Of a stretch of DNA of 64,000 nucleotides, positions 33,001 to 40,529 are shown one piece after another. Made by a program: the position numbers and the translations under genes. Position 1 is the first letter of the stretch. Every line of letters starts with the position of its first letter. The stretch comes from CALAED01 sp036555725. GTDB taxonomy: Bacteria; Actinomycetota; Actinomycetes; Streptosporangiales; Streptosporangiaceae. Location of the stretch: positions 1 through 64,000 of the forward strand of contig DATBKU010000040.1 in assembly GCA_036555725.1 (NCBI GenBank), given 5' to 3'. The notes under the pieces are model-generated. The model had not been told where the DNA came from. It saw only the letters and a list, made by a program, of their open reading frames with translations, and ran no database searches.

Positions 33001-33099
33001 CTAGTCCCCGCCGAAGTCCCAGATCTTCATGTACGCGCTGGCCTCGGCTGACACCCTGATCTCTTGGCAAACGGGGCTCTCCCAGGTTTCCCTGTTCAT
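33001..33099 (-). CDS. pqqA: PQQ precursor peptide PqqA
   Basis: A 32-residue precursor peptide, too small for most gene finders. It has the strong ribosome site GGAGGTGA before its ATG (33097-33099). The core is EIRVSAEASAYMKIWDFGG: Glu19 and Tyr23 have the required E-x3-Y spacing and are the residues PqqE joins to make PQQ. The tail after Tyr (about 9 residues) is typical in length but its sequence IWDFGGD is not one I know from proteobacterial PqqA. It sits directly upstream of pqqB in the same orientation. Confidence 0.93.
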   Translation of the reverse strand: MNRETWESPVCQEIRVSAEASAYMKIWDFGGD

Positions 33100-33216
33100 G
33101 CCTGTCACCTCCTTCCTGACGGTCTCGTGGCGGCGAAGGGCAACGACGCCGGCGACGACATTGGCACCGGCGGCGCCGCCCGGCGGCCGTACTCACACGG
33201 CGCAACTCCAGGAGCG

Positions 33217-34902
33217 CTACTCCGGAAGCGCGAAGACGAATAGAGCGGCTCCGGCGGTTCCCGCGAGCATTCCGGGCGCGAACCCTTCGATCCAGCCGCC
33301 CCACCCGGTCGGCACGGCGACGTACTGTCGTCCGCGGACGCTGTAGGTCGACGGGTTGCTGTGGTGACCGCTCCCGCACTGGAACTGCCACAGCAGCTCC
33401 CCGGTGCGGGCGTTCAGCGCGTTGAACTCCCCGGTGGGCTCGCCGGCGAACACCAGGTCGCCCGCCGTGGCCAGCGTCGACGCGCACATCGGCACCTCGT
33501 TGCGCCAGCGCCACACCTCCCGGCCTGTCATCGGGTCGAAGGCGCTCACGCAGCCGGCCATGCTCTCGGCGTCCACCTGAACACCCGCACCCCAGTACGG
33601 AATGCTCTCCTTGAACTCCCGCCGTCGCCGCGTGGCCGTCGCGCCGACGTCCTGGACCGGAACGTAGAACAGGCCTGTCCGCGGGCTGTAGGACGCGTGC
33701 GTCCACTCTTTGCCGCCCCCAGGCCCCGGCCAGAAGTGGACCGGCTCCCCTTCCTTGTCGGGGTACCTGTGGACCTGGATCTGCCCCTTGGCATCGATCT
33801 CGCCCCAGTCGATGCGGTCGACGAATGGGAACACCCGCTCCACCGCACCGTTCGTGCGGTCGAGCACGTAGCCGTACCCGTTCTTGTTGAAGTGGCCAAG
33901 GAGCTTGCGACCGTCGACGTCGAAGAGGGTGTTCTCCGAGATGCTGTCGTAGTCCCAGAGGTCGTGGGGGTTGTGCTGGTAGTGCCAGACCAGCTCACCG
34001 TTGTCGGGGTTCACCGCGATGCAGGAGTCGGTGTAGAGGTTGTCGCCCGGCCGCACCTCCCCATCGAAGTCGGGCGCCGGATTGCCGGTCCCGGTGTACA
34101 GGAGGTTCAGTTCCGGGTCGTAGGTCGGGGTGATCCACGGGTTCCCGCCACCCCGCGCCCAGGCCTCACCATCGGCGGGCCAGGTCTCGGACCCGGGCTC
34201 CCCCGGCTTCGGCACCGTGTAGGTGCGCCAGCGACGCTCTCCGGTCTCCAGGTCGTAGGCGTCGAGGTGACCGCGATTCCCGAACTCTCCGCCCGAGCTC
34301 CCGACGATGATCATGTCCTTCACGAGCAGGGGAGCCATCGTGCCGCTTTCACCGGCCCGCACGTCGCCGTTCGTCGCGTCCCAGACGACCTTGCCGGTCT
34401 CGGCATCGAGCGCGAGCACATGGGCGTTCGGGGAGAGCATGAACACCTTCCCGTTGGCGACGGCGACCCCGCGGTTCACGTTGCCGCAACACAGCGACGT
34501 GTCGTACGGAGTCGCGTGCTTGTACCGCCACAGCTCGTCCCCGGTCACGGCGTCGACGGCAAAGCAATAGCCGTCCCAGCCCGTGACGTACATGATCCCG
34601 TCGACGACGATCGGGCTGGACTCCCACGCGTACGTCGACCCGCCCGCCTGCAGGCCGGTCTGCCCGACCTGGAAGGCCCACACGGGAGTGAGGCGCCTGA
34701 CGTTCTCGGTGTTGATCTGCGCCAGCGGGCTGTAGCGCTGCCCGTCATAGGCGCCGAAGTAGGTCAGCCAATTGTGCGGCTCCGAGCGGGCCCGGAGGAT
34801 GCGATCGTAGGTGACGTTCCGCGCCGCGGGCGGCGCGCTCCCGACCATCCTGCTCAGGGATGCCCAGTCGACGGCATGCCCTGCGTCCACGTATTCCGTC
34901 AT
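33217..34902 (-). CDS. PQQ-dependent alcohol dehydrogenase, lanthanide-type motif
   Basis: A 561-aa eight-bladed propeller quinoprotein. The vicinal disulfide pair is Cys138-Cys139 (SLCCGNVN), metal ligands are likely Glu185 (AGESGTMAP) and Asn274 (TGTGNPAP), and the active-site motif PHDLWDYDS gives catalytic Asp317 plus Asp319 two residues later. The second Asp is the established mark of lanthanide-dependent enzymes (XoxF, PedH); calcium enzymes have Ala or another residue. Repeated tryptophan docking motifs (ALDAETGKVVW, AVNPDNGELVW) are present. No signal peptide is visible, although most homologues are periplasmic. No cytochrome domain or cytochrome gene is adjacent. The ATG at 34902 follows AAAGGAG. 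Confidence 0.93.
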   Translation of the reverse strand: MTEYVDAGHAVDWASLSRMVGSAPPAARNVTYDRILRARSEPHNWLTYFGAYDGQRYSPLAQINTENVRRLTPVWAFQVGQTGLQAGGSTYAWESSPIVVDGIMYVTGWDGYCFAVDAVTGDELWRYKHATPYDTSLCCGNVNRGVAVANGKVFMLSPNAHVLALDAETGKVVWDATNGDVRAGESGTMAPLLVKDMIIVGSSGGEFGNRGHLDAYDLETGERRWRTYTVPKPGEPGSETWPADGEAWARGGGNPWITPTYDPELNLLYTGTGNPAPDFDGEVRPGDNLYTDSCIAVNPDNGELVWHYQHNPHDLWDYDSISENTLFDVDGRKLLGHFNKNGYGYVLDRTNGAVERVFPFVDRIDWGEIDAKGQIQVHRYPDKEGEPVHFWPGPGGGKEWTHASYSPRTGLFYVPVQDVGATATRRRREFKESIPYWGAGVQVDAESMAGCVSAFDPMTGREVWRWRNEVPMCASTLATAGDLVFAGEPTGEFNALNARTGELLWQFQCGSGHHSNPSTYSVRGRQYVAVPTGWGGWIEGFAPGMLAGTAGAALFVFALPE

Positions 34903-34915
34903 CAACTGCTCCTTT

Positions 34916-35380
34916 CTACGGTCGTGGCTGCTTCGGGCGGTCGAGGCGGGCTTCCGGCGGGACCTCGCCCAGCACGACGATCGCGCCGGTCAGGCCCCGG
35001 CCCTCGTCGTTGCCTGTGGGCGAGCTGTACCAGTAGTAGCCCGGGCCATCGAGGTTGAGGCTCGCCGTTCCCCGGGATTGGTTCACCAGCCAGATGAATT
35101 TGAAGTCACCATTGCTCGGCAAGAGCGCGCAATGCGTATTGCGGTCGTCGTTGATGAGCTCCAGGTCGAGGTCGCCCCCGTGGGGGAGGACGAGGACCGA
35201 AGGGTCGTAGACCAGCTCATCGGGGTTGATCCGGATCGTGGCGCGCATGCGGCCGTCAGACCCTTCTTCGGCCCTTCCGATGTTTCCGTTGGCCAGCAGC
35301 CGGCCTAGCGCCGCCCCATTTTGCCTGTCCAACCCGATCTCTCTCATCAATGCGGATCGCTCGTCCGTCGGGGTCGCCAT
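34916..35380 (-). CDS. cupredoxin-like PQQ-associated protein, copper site lost
   Basis: A 154-aa protein resembling the actinobacterial PQQ-associated cupredoxin-like family (MSMEG_3727 type). The second half has the cupredoxin pattern: NTHCALLPSNGDFKFIW, GPGYYWYSSPTGNDEGRGLTGAIVV. Only His83 of the type 1 copper ligands remains; the Cys, second His and Met positions of the usual 'Y-x-C-P-x-x-x-H-...-M' loop read Ser, Asn and Leu. It probably does not bind type 1 copper. Strong ribosome site GGGAGGTGA. It lies 13 bases before the dehydrogenase and may act as its partner or docking protein. Confidence 0.75.
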   Translation of the reverse strand: MATPTDERSALMREIGLDRQNGAALGRLLANGNIGRAEEGSDGRMRATIRINPDELVYDPSVLVLPHGGDLDLELINDDRNTHCALLPSNGDFKFIWLVNQSRGTASLNLDGPGYYWYSSPTGNDEGRGLTGAIVVLGEVPPEARLDRPKQPRP

Positions 35381-35417
35381 TACTTTCACCTCCCAATTGA
35401 ATTGATGTTTCTGGATC

Positions 35418-36563
35418 TCACGTGGTGTCGGGTTTGAGAATGACCTTGGTATAGCCCTCCACGCGCCGGTCGAATTTCTGGTATGCGATAGCCGCTTCCT
35501 CCAATGGCAGCTCGTGCGAGACCACAAAACCGGGCGCGGCGCGACCTTCGGTGATCATGTCGCGCAGCTGCCGGTTGTAGCGCTTGACATTCGCCTGCCC
35601 GGTGCCCACGCGCAGGCCTTTCTCGAACAGCTGGCCGATCGCGACCAGCAGCATCCCCTGCTTGGCGTGCTCGTCGACCCCGCCCGGGTCGGCGGGCACG
35701 TACAGGCCGGGAACGCCGAGCGCGCCCGTCGGGCGGACGGTCCGCACCAGCTGGTTCAACACCGCGGCCGGCTCTTCGCGATCGCCGTTCTGGTTCGTTG
35801 CCTGGTATCCGACCGCGTCGATGCCCTTGTCGGTGCCCTCGCCGCCGGTCTGCTCCTTGATCTGCTGGACAGGGTCGCCTTGGGAGAAGTCGACCGGGAT
35901 CGCCTCGATCTCCCGCGCCTTGGCGAGCCGCTCGGGCACGCGGTCGACCACGAAGACCCGGGCCGCGCCGCGGAGCAGCGCGGAGTACGCGGCCATCAGC
36001 CCCACAGGCCCGGCGCCGTACACCGCCACTGTCTCGCCCGGCGAGACATCCGCGAGTTCACAGCCGTGGTACCCGGTGGGAAAGATGTCGGCGAGCAGCG
36101 CGTAGTCGGCCTCGTGGTCGGTGCCCGCCGGCAACGGCAGGCAGTTGAAATCCGCGTAGGGCACTCGCAGGTACTCCGCCTGTCCGCCGGGGTACGGCCC
36201 CATGGCCACATATCCGTACGCGCCGCCGGCGAAGCCCGACGGGTTGACAGTGAGGCAGAAGCCGCTGCGGCCGGCGAGGCAGTTCTTACAGAAACCGCAG
36301 GCAACGTTGAACGGCATCACGACGCGGTCACCTTGCTCCAGGCGGGTGACGCCGCTGCCGACCTCCTCGATGATGCCGAGGTTTTCGTGGCCGAAGACGA
36401 TGCCCGGCTCCGCGGCGGTTCGTCCCTCGTACATGTGCAGGTCGGAGCCGCAGATGCACGACGACGTGATCCGTACGATCACGTCGTTCGGCTGCTCGAT
36501 ACGCGGATCGGGGACCTCTTCCACACCCACGTCGAAAGGCTTTCGATACACCACCGCCCGCAT
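35418..36563 (-). CDS. fdhA: glutathione-independent formaldehyde dehydrogenase-type zinc ADH
   Basis: A 381-aa zinc medium-chain dehydrogenase. The catalytic zinc region reads SSCICGSDLHMYEGR with GHENLGII (Cys, His, Glu), the structural zinc cysteines are in ACGFCKNCLAGRSGFC, and the nucleotide-binding loop is VAVYGAGPVGLMAA. The long insertions EYLRVPYADFNCLPLP and YQATNQNGDREEPAAVLNQLVRTVRPTGALGVPG match the formaldehyde dismutase/dehydrogenase group. Next to an alcohol dehydrogenase it would oxidise formaldehyde to formate with NAD. First gene of the minus-strand operon; its promoter faces that of the LytTR regulator. Confidence 0.9.
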   Translation of the reverse strand: MRAVVYRKPFDVGVEEVPDPRIEQPNDVIVRITSSCICGSDLHMYEGRTAAEPGIVFGHENLGIIEEVGSGVTRLEQGDRVVMPFNVACGFCKNCLAGRSGFCLTVNPSGFAGGAYGYVAMGPYPGGQAEYLRVPYADFNCLPLPAGTDHEADYALLADIFPTGYHGCELADVSPGETVAVYGAGPVGLMAAYSALLRGAARVFVVDRVPERLAKAREIEAIPVDFSQGDPVQQIKEQTGGEGTDKGIDAVGYQATNQNGDREEPAAVLNQLVRTVRPTGALGVPGLYVPADPGGVDEHAKQGMLLVAIGQLFEKGLRVGTGQANVKRYNRQLRDMITEGRAAPGFVVSHELPLEEAAIAYQKFDRRVEGYTKVILKPDTT

Positions 36564-36735
36564 GCCCGTATCGCCCCATTCCTTAGCGTCACGTCACATC
36601 TGACCCTTGGTGGGGCACCCCTTGACAACTAGCCCGGTGCGGGATCAAGGTGCGACGGTCTGCGCGTTACGTCGTTGATGCGTCCGGCGATCCCGATCCT
36701 GGATCGCTCTTCCCCGGTCAGCAAAGGGGGATGGG

Positions 36736-38166
36736 ATGAACGGCGCGAGAGATCGAACGAACGGTGCCGAGGGCGCGATGAGTGGACCCGGCTTCGCCGA
36801 CGACAGCGTCAAGCGGACCACCGCAGCATGGGAGAGTTTCGCCGCCGGAGCGGAGACCGTCCGCGGCGTCCGACCGGAAATCCTCATGTCCTGGTATCGA
36901 TGCCGGGAGGAGTACGAGGTCGATCCGGGCCTGGACCGAGCCCCCGCGGCCGTCGAGGTGAGCGCGCACTCCATCGACCACGATGTGGTGTTCGCCGAGC
37001 TCGGCGGCCTGGCCACCTCGGCCGCCGTGGAGGTCGACGGCCTCGACGGCCTGGTCACCGTGGCCGACTCCGATGGCCGCATCCTCGCCTCGTGGGGCAG
37101 CCGGCGGATCCTGCACCTCGCCGCGGACCAGAACCTCGCCCCCTGGTTCACCTGGTCGGAATGGGCGAGCGGCACCAACGGCATGGGAACCGCGCTGGAG
37201 AGCCACCGCCCCGTCGTGGTCAGGGGTCCCGAGCACTGGTGCCAGGGGTTTCATCCGTGGGCGTGCGCCGGCGTCGCCGTACGCGACGTCGTCACCCAAG
37301 AGCCGCTCGGCGTACTGAACATTTCGTGCTGGAAGACGCCGTTGTCCGATGCCGTGCTGCCGTGGCTGCGCAAGGTCGCCGCGGCCACCGAGGCCAAGCT
37401 GCGGCAGCGGGCCCACCAGAGTGGCACATTCCTGGCCGCCGCCCTGGCCGACGCCCGGGTGGCACCGGCGACGCCGCTCGCCGCGATCGACCCGGCCGGC
37501 AACGTCGTGCTCGCGAACAGCGAGGCCGCCGCGCTCATAGGCACCCCGGCGGATACCCCGGCCTTTGCGCCGGCCCACCGCTGGACTCCGCAGCTGCCCA
37601 CCCTGCCGCGGCTGGCCCGCCGCGCGGTCGAACGCGCCCGGCAAGACCACCACTGGACCGGGTCAACGCAGATCTTCGTGCCCTTCCTGGGTACCCGGGT
37701 CTCGGTCGCGGTCCGCCCGGTCCTCACCGACACTCGGGTGATCGGTGTGCTGGTCGCCTTCGGGTCCCCGAACGTCTTCGGGGCGCCGGCGAGCGATCTT
37801 CTGTTCGGCGCCGCCCAGCCCCGCGCGCTGCCGAGTCGCGTCATCGCCATGCGGGAAGACCGGTGGGTTCTTCTCGACCCCCGGGAGATCCGCTTCGCCG
37901 AGGCGGACCACAACAAGATCTGGCTGGTGAGCGATCAAGGACGACTCCTGGCCGCCACTCGTGGCCTCGATCGCCTTGAGCAACAGCTCGAGGACAGAGG
38001 ATTCCTCCGCGTACACCGGCGATTTCTGGTCAACCTCAGCCGCGTAAGAGAAATAGAGCAGGGGTTCAAAGGAACGCTGCTCCTCGTCACCGACGCACGG
38101 AGCCACGAGACCGTGCCGGTCGCGCGCCGGCATGCGGCGCTGCTGCGCCAGTCGATCGGCCTCTAG
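36736..38166 (+). CDS. GAF-LytTR transcriptional regulator
   Basis: A 476-aa regulator. The N-terminal GAF region (about 50-225) has the AcoR/MimR-like pattern SWYRCREEYEVDPG, then WSEWASGTNGMGTALESHRPVVVRGPEHWCQGFHPWACAGVAVRD. A short PAS-like part follows (VAPATPLAAIDPAGNVVLANSEAAALIG). The C-terminal LytTR DNA-binding domain (about 365-470) reads DHNKIWLVSDQGRLLAATRGLDRLEQQLEDRGFLRVHRRFLVNLSRVREIE. AcoR-like proteins carry sigma-54 AAA and Fis domains instead, so this domain combination is unusual. It is divergent from fdhA and the PQQ operon and is their likely activator in response to alcohol or aldehyde. GGGGGATGGG precedes the ATG. Confidence 0.87.
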   Translation: MNGARDRTNGAEGAMSGPGFADDSVKRTTAAWESFAAGAETVRGVRPEILMSWYRCREEYEVDPGLDRAPAAVEVSAHSIDHDVVFAELGGLATSAAVEVDGLDGLVTVADSDGRILASWGSRRILHLAADQNLAPWFTWSEWASGTNGMGTALESHRPVVVRGPEHWCQGFHPWACAGVAVRDVVTQEPLGVLNISCWKTPLSDAVLPWLRKVAAATEAKLRQRAHQSGTFLAAALADARVAPATPLAAIDPAGNVVLANSEAAALIGTPADTPAFAPAHRWTPQLPTLPRLARRAVERARQDHHWTGSTQIFVPFLGTRVSVAVRPVLTDTRVIGVLVAFGSPNVFGAPASDLLFGAAQPRALPSRVIAMREDRWVLLDPREIRFAEADHNKIWLVSDQGRLLAATRGLDRLEQQLEDRGFLRVHRRFLVNLSRVREIEQGFKGTLLLVTDARSHETVPVARRHAALLRQSIGL

Positions 38167-38209
38167 CCCTCGTCTTGCTGACCTGGATGCCTTCGGGCTC
38201 GAGCACCGC

Positions 38210-38250
38210 ATGGAACGGGATGGAACGTCCCGCATGGAACCGGATGGAAC
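38210..38250 (+). repeat. second ATGGAAC direct-repeat array
   Basis: ATGGAAC occurs at 38210, 38220, 38234 and 38244 (spacings 10, 14, 10), as two phased pairs. The last copy reads GGATGGAACGCCT, identical to the end of the 12234-12282 array, and lies 55 bases before the ATG of the secreted RTX-like protein. Probably bound by the same regulator. Confidence 0.75.
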
Positions 38251-38304
38251 GCCTCCTTCGTGGGCGCCGCGGCTGGCGGCACCTGTTCGAATTCTGGAGG
38301 CACC

Positions 38305-39228
38305 ATGGACAGGAAGACGTGGCGGGCCGCAGGTCGGCCGGCCGCGCACAAGCATGACCGAACGTCCCGGATCTCACCCAACAGGCTCCGGGTTCCGCGC
38401 ATCCCGGTGCGCGTCGTCGCGCTCGTGGCGGGGCTGGCCGCCCTGCCGACCACGCTGTCCGCACCACCTGCGCTGGCGTCGCCCTGCTACGGCGATTGCA
38501 AACCCGGCGTGGTACGCGTCGGAGCCGGCGTGCTCAGGTACGACGCTCCCGTAGGAGTGAACGATCAGATCACGATCGGCTCCGGCAGCGGGTTTGTCAC
38601 CCTCACCGACACCACGGCCACGTTCGCCGCCGGTGACGGGTGCACCATGGTGACCGCGCACCAGGCGCAGTGCACATCGGCGTTCTCCATCCGAGTGCGC
38701 GGCCTGGACGGCGACGACGCCATCACCAACGCCACGAGCCTCGGCTCGCGGCTGCTCGGGGGCACCGGCAACGACCGGCTCGCCGGCGGCTCCGGTGACG
38801 ACATGCTGACCGGGGAGGCCGGCGCCGACACGCTGCAGGGCGGCGGGGGTTCCGACACCGCCGACTACTCCGACGGGGCTGCCCGAACCACCGGTGTACG
38901 GGCCGACCTCGACGGCGCGACGGGCGACGACGGCGGCCCCGAGGACGGGCCCGCCGGGGCGCGCGACACCATGGGCTCGGACATGGAGAACCTGCAGGGC
39001 ACGATCAGAGACGACGTGCTGATCGGCAACGCCGGACCGAACGTCATCGCCGGCGGCGGCGGCCACGACCAGATCCAGGGCCTGGGCGGAAACGACCAGC
39101 TCACCGGCAGGGGCGGCGGCACCGTCGACGGCGGCGCCAACAACGACACCTGCACCTCCGACCTCAGAGGCCTGCTGGAACAGCCGGACAAGTTCGTCGG
39201 CTGCGAGACCACTCAAGTCCTGAACTGA
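38305..39228 (+). CDS. secreted RTX-like calcium-binding protein
   Basis: A 307-aa exported protein: a signal peptide (VRVVALVAGLAALPTTLSAPPALAS, ending about residue 59), a beta-rich domain of about 100 residues, then hemolysin-type calcium-binding nonapeptides (GGTGNDRLAGGSGDDMLTGEAG, continuing GADTLQGGGGSDTADYSDG; later IGNAGPNVIAGGGGHDQIQGLGGNDQL). The GGxGxDxL repeats bind Ca2+ in a beta-roll. No enzymatic domain is recognised. In actinomycetes such proteins lack a type I secretion system and use Sec. GGAGG at 38296-38300 precedes the ATG. Expression is probably driven through the ATGGAAC array upstream. Confidence 0.85.
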   Translation: MDRKTWRAAGRPAAHKHDRTSRISPNRLRVPRIPVRVVALVAGLAALPTTLSAPPALASPCYGDCKPGVVRVGAGVLRYDAPVGVNDQITIGSGSGFVTLTDTTATFAAGDGCTMVTAHQAQCTSAFSIRVRGLDGDDAITNATSLGSRLLGGTGNDRLAGGSGDDMLTGEAGADTLQGGGGSDTADYSDGAARTTGVRADLDGATGDDGGPEDGPAGARDTMGSDMENLQGTIRDDVLIGNAGPNVIAGGGGHDQIQGLGGNDQLTGRGGGTVDGGANNDTCTSDLRGLLEQPDKFVGCETTQVLN

Positions 39229-39259
39229 ACCGCACCACGCCGACGGAAGGCAACGTCGC

Positions 39260-39288
39260 GAGTCCTCGGGAAGACCTCCCGAGGACTC
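39260..39288 (+). terminator. 12-bp perfect hairpin after the RTX gene
   Basis: GAGTCCTCGGGA (39260-39271) pairs perfectly with TCCCGAGGACTC (39277-39288) around AGACC, 31 bases after the stop codon. A strong rho-independent-type stem without a U tract, as is usual in actinomycetes. Confidence 0.82.
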
Positions 39289-39366
39289 ACGGCGGCAAGC
39301 CCACACGTCACCAACACTTCATTTGGTGGGCGCCGAGATCGGGGTGGGCTGTGGTTGGGTGGCGTT

Positions 39367-39741
39367 ATGGCCACGCGACGGGCCCGCGTTCCAGACGGGA
39401 TCTTTGCGGCTGACGTGCAAGTGTTCCGCTTCTACCCGGACGGAACCGTTCTGGACGTGCTCGTCAAGCCGGCGCCCGGACTGGCCGAGGGACCACAGAT
39501 CGCCTCATGGTTGCGTCGCGAAAATCGGCTCGCGGGTGTCCACGAGACGAGGTACCGGCGGATCGCCCGCCGGATCTCGTTCTCCGCAGAGGATCACGTC
39601 CACGGTGGCTCGGTCGAGGTGAGTGGTACCTGTCGCGGGGATGAGCTGACCCTGGATCTTCGGTATCGGGGCGGCACGCTCCGGAACGTACACTTCCGGC
39701 GGATCTGGCCCACCCTGGATGACGGCGCCCCAGCCACTTGA
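39367..39741 (+). CDS. small conserved-looking hypothetical protein
   Basis: A 124-aa protein beginning MATRRARVPDGIFAADVQVFRFYPDGTVLDVLVKP. Two beta-rich segments (DVQVFRFYPDGTVLDVLV; HGGSVEVSGTCRGDELTLDLRYRGG) suggest a small all-beta fold. I do not recognise a family. It lies behind a terminator and may have its own promoter; a TTG at 39355 would extend it by four residues. Confidence 0.55.
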   Translation: MATRRARVPDGIFAADVQVFRFYPDGTVLDVLVKPAPGLAEGPQIASWLRRENRLAGVHETRYRRIARRISFSAEDHVHGGSVEVSGTCRGDELTLDLRYRGGTLRNVHFRRIWPTLDDGAPAT

Positions 39742-39802
39742 TCCTGAAACTGAGCTCTGCACTCCCCGAGCGCACCGACAGGCCACGTCGCGGTACGGCA
39801 GG

Positions 39803-40444
39803 TCAGGTGGCTCGGTTGTCGGTGCCGGCGGCTGGAGGCGGTAGGGATGGCACTTCTCTGGTGAGGGCGGCGAGCAGTTCGTCTGTTTCGTCGAGTACGG
39901 CGGGGAGGAGGGCCGTGGGGTCTTCGGCCCGTGCGATCAGTGTGCCGGCCTCGCAGAGGGCGCCGAAGAGCAGGTGAGCGCGGATGGTGACGTCACCGGG
40001 GGCGATGCGGTCTTCGGCGGCAGCGGCGGCGAGGCCGTTGCGGAGAAGTTTGAGGGTGTGTTCGTACTCGATCGCCCGCACTGTTTCCCAGCCGAGCGCT
40101 GCCGGGCCGTCCAACAGGACGATCTGCCGCACCTGGGGATCGAGGCAGGCGCGCAGGAAGGCGTGGCAGCCGAGGCGGACCCGGTCCCACGGATCGGCGG
40201 TTTGCGTCGAGGCCGAAGCGATCATGCGTGCGAGGCGCTGTTCCTGACTGATGAACACGGCGCGGAACAGGTCGGTCTTGCCGGCGAAGTGGTGGTAGAC
40301 CGCGCCCTTCGTCATTCCGCTCGCGTGCGCGATGCTGTCGATCGACGTCGCCGCATAGCCGTCGCGGCCGAACAGCCGGCGGGCGGTCTCGATCAGGTCG
40401 GTCGTCGTGGCGGTGCGGCGCTCGGCCTGGGTCCGTGCAGGCAA
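39803..40444 (-). CDS. TetR-family repressor
   Basis: A 213-aa TetR protein: the helix-turn-helix region reads TTTDLIETARRLFGRDGYAATSIDSIAHASGMTKGAVYHHFAGKTDLFRAVF, and the C-terminal domain has VRQIVLLDGPAALGWETVRAIEYEHTLKLLRNGL. The TTG at 40444 follows GGAGGTGG. It diverges from the saccharopine-dehydrogenase-like gene, with repeated TACCTCAAGTA elements between them, so it likely represses that gene and itself. Confidence 0.88.
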   Translation of the reverse strand: MPARTQAERRTATTTDLIETARRLFGRDGYAATSIDSIAHASGMTKGAVYHHFAGKTDLFRAVFISQEQRLARMIASASTQTADPWDRVRLGCHAFLRACLDPQVRQIVLLDGPAALGWETVRAIEYEHTLKLLRNGLAAAAAEDRIAPGDVTIRAHLLFGALCEAGTLIARAEDPTALLPAVLDETDELLAALTREVPSLPPPAAGTDNRAT

Positions 40445-40464
40445 GGTCCACCTCCCTTGACTTA

Positions 40465-40520
40465 CTTACATACTACGGGTATCCAAGTTACATACCTCAA
40501 GTACGTACCTCAAGTATGTG
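40465..40520. promoter_or_regulatory. operator region between TetR gene and reductase
   Basis: TACCTCAAGTA occurs twice (40493-40503 and 40506-40516, period 13), and ACTTACATACT at about 40464-40474 is the approximate reverse complement of AAGTATGTGG at 40513-40522. Repeats and dyads packed in the divergent promoter fit binding sites of the adjacent TetR protein. Confidence 0.55.
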
Positions 40521-40529
40521 GAGTGGACG

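Noticed and set aside
33361..35058. Long + strand frame opposite the PQQ dehydrogenase
   Set aside because: Antisense shadow; the minus strand has full quinoprotein motifs and a ribosome site.
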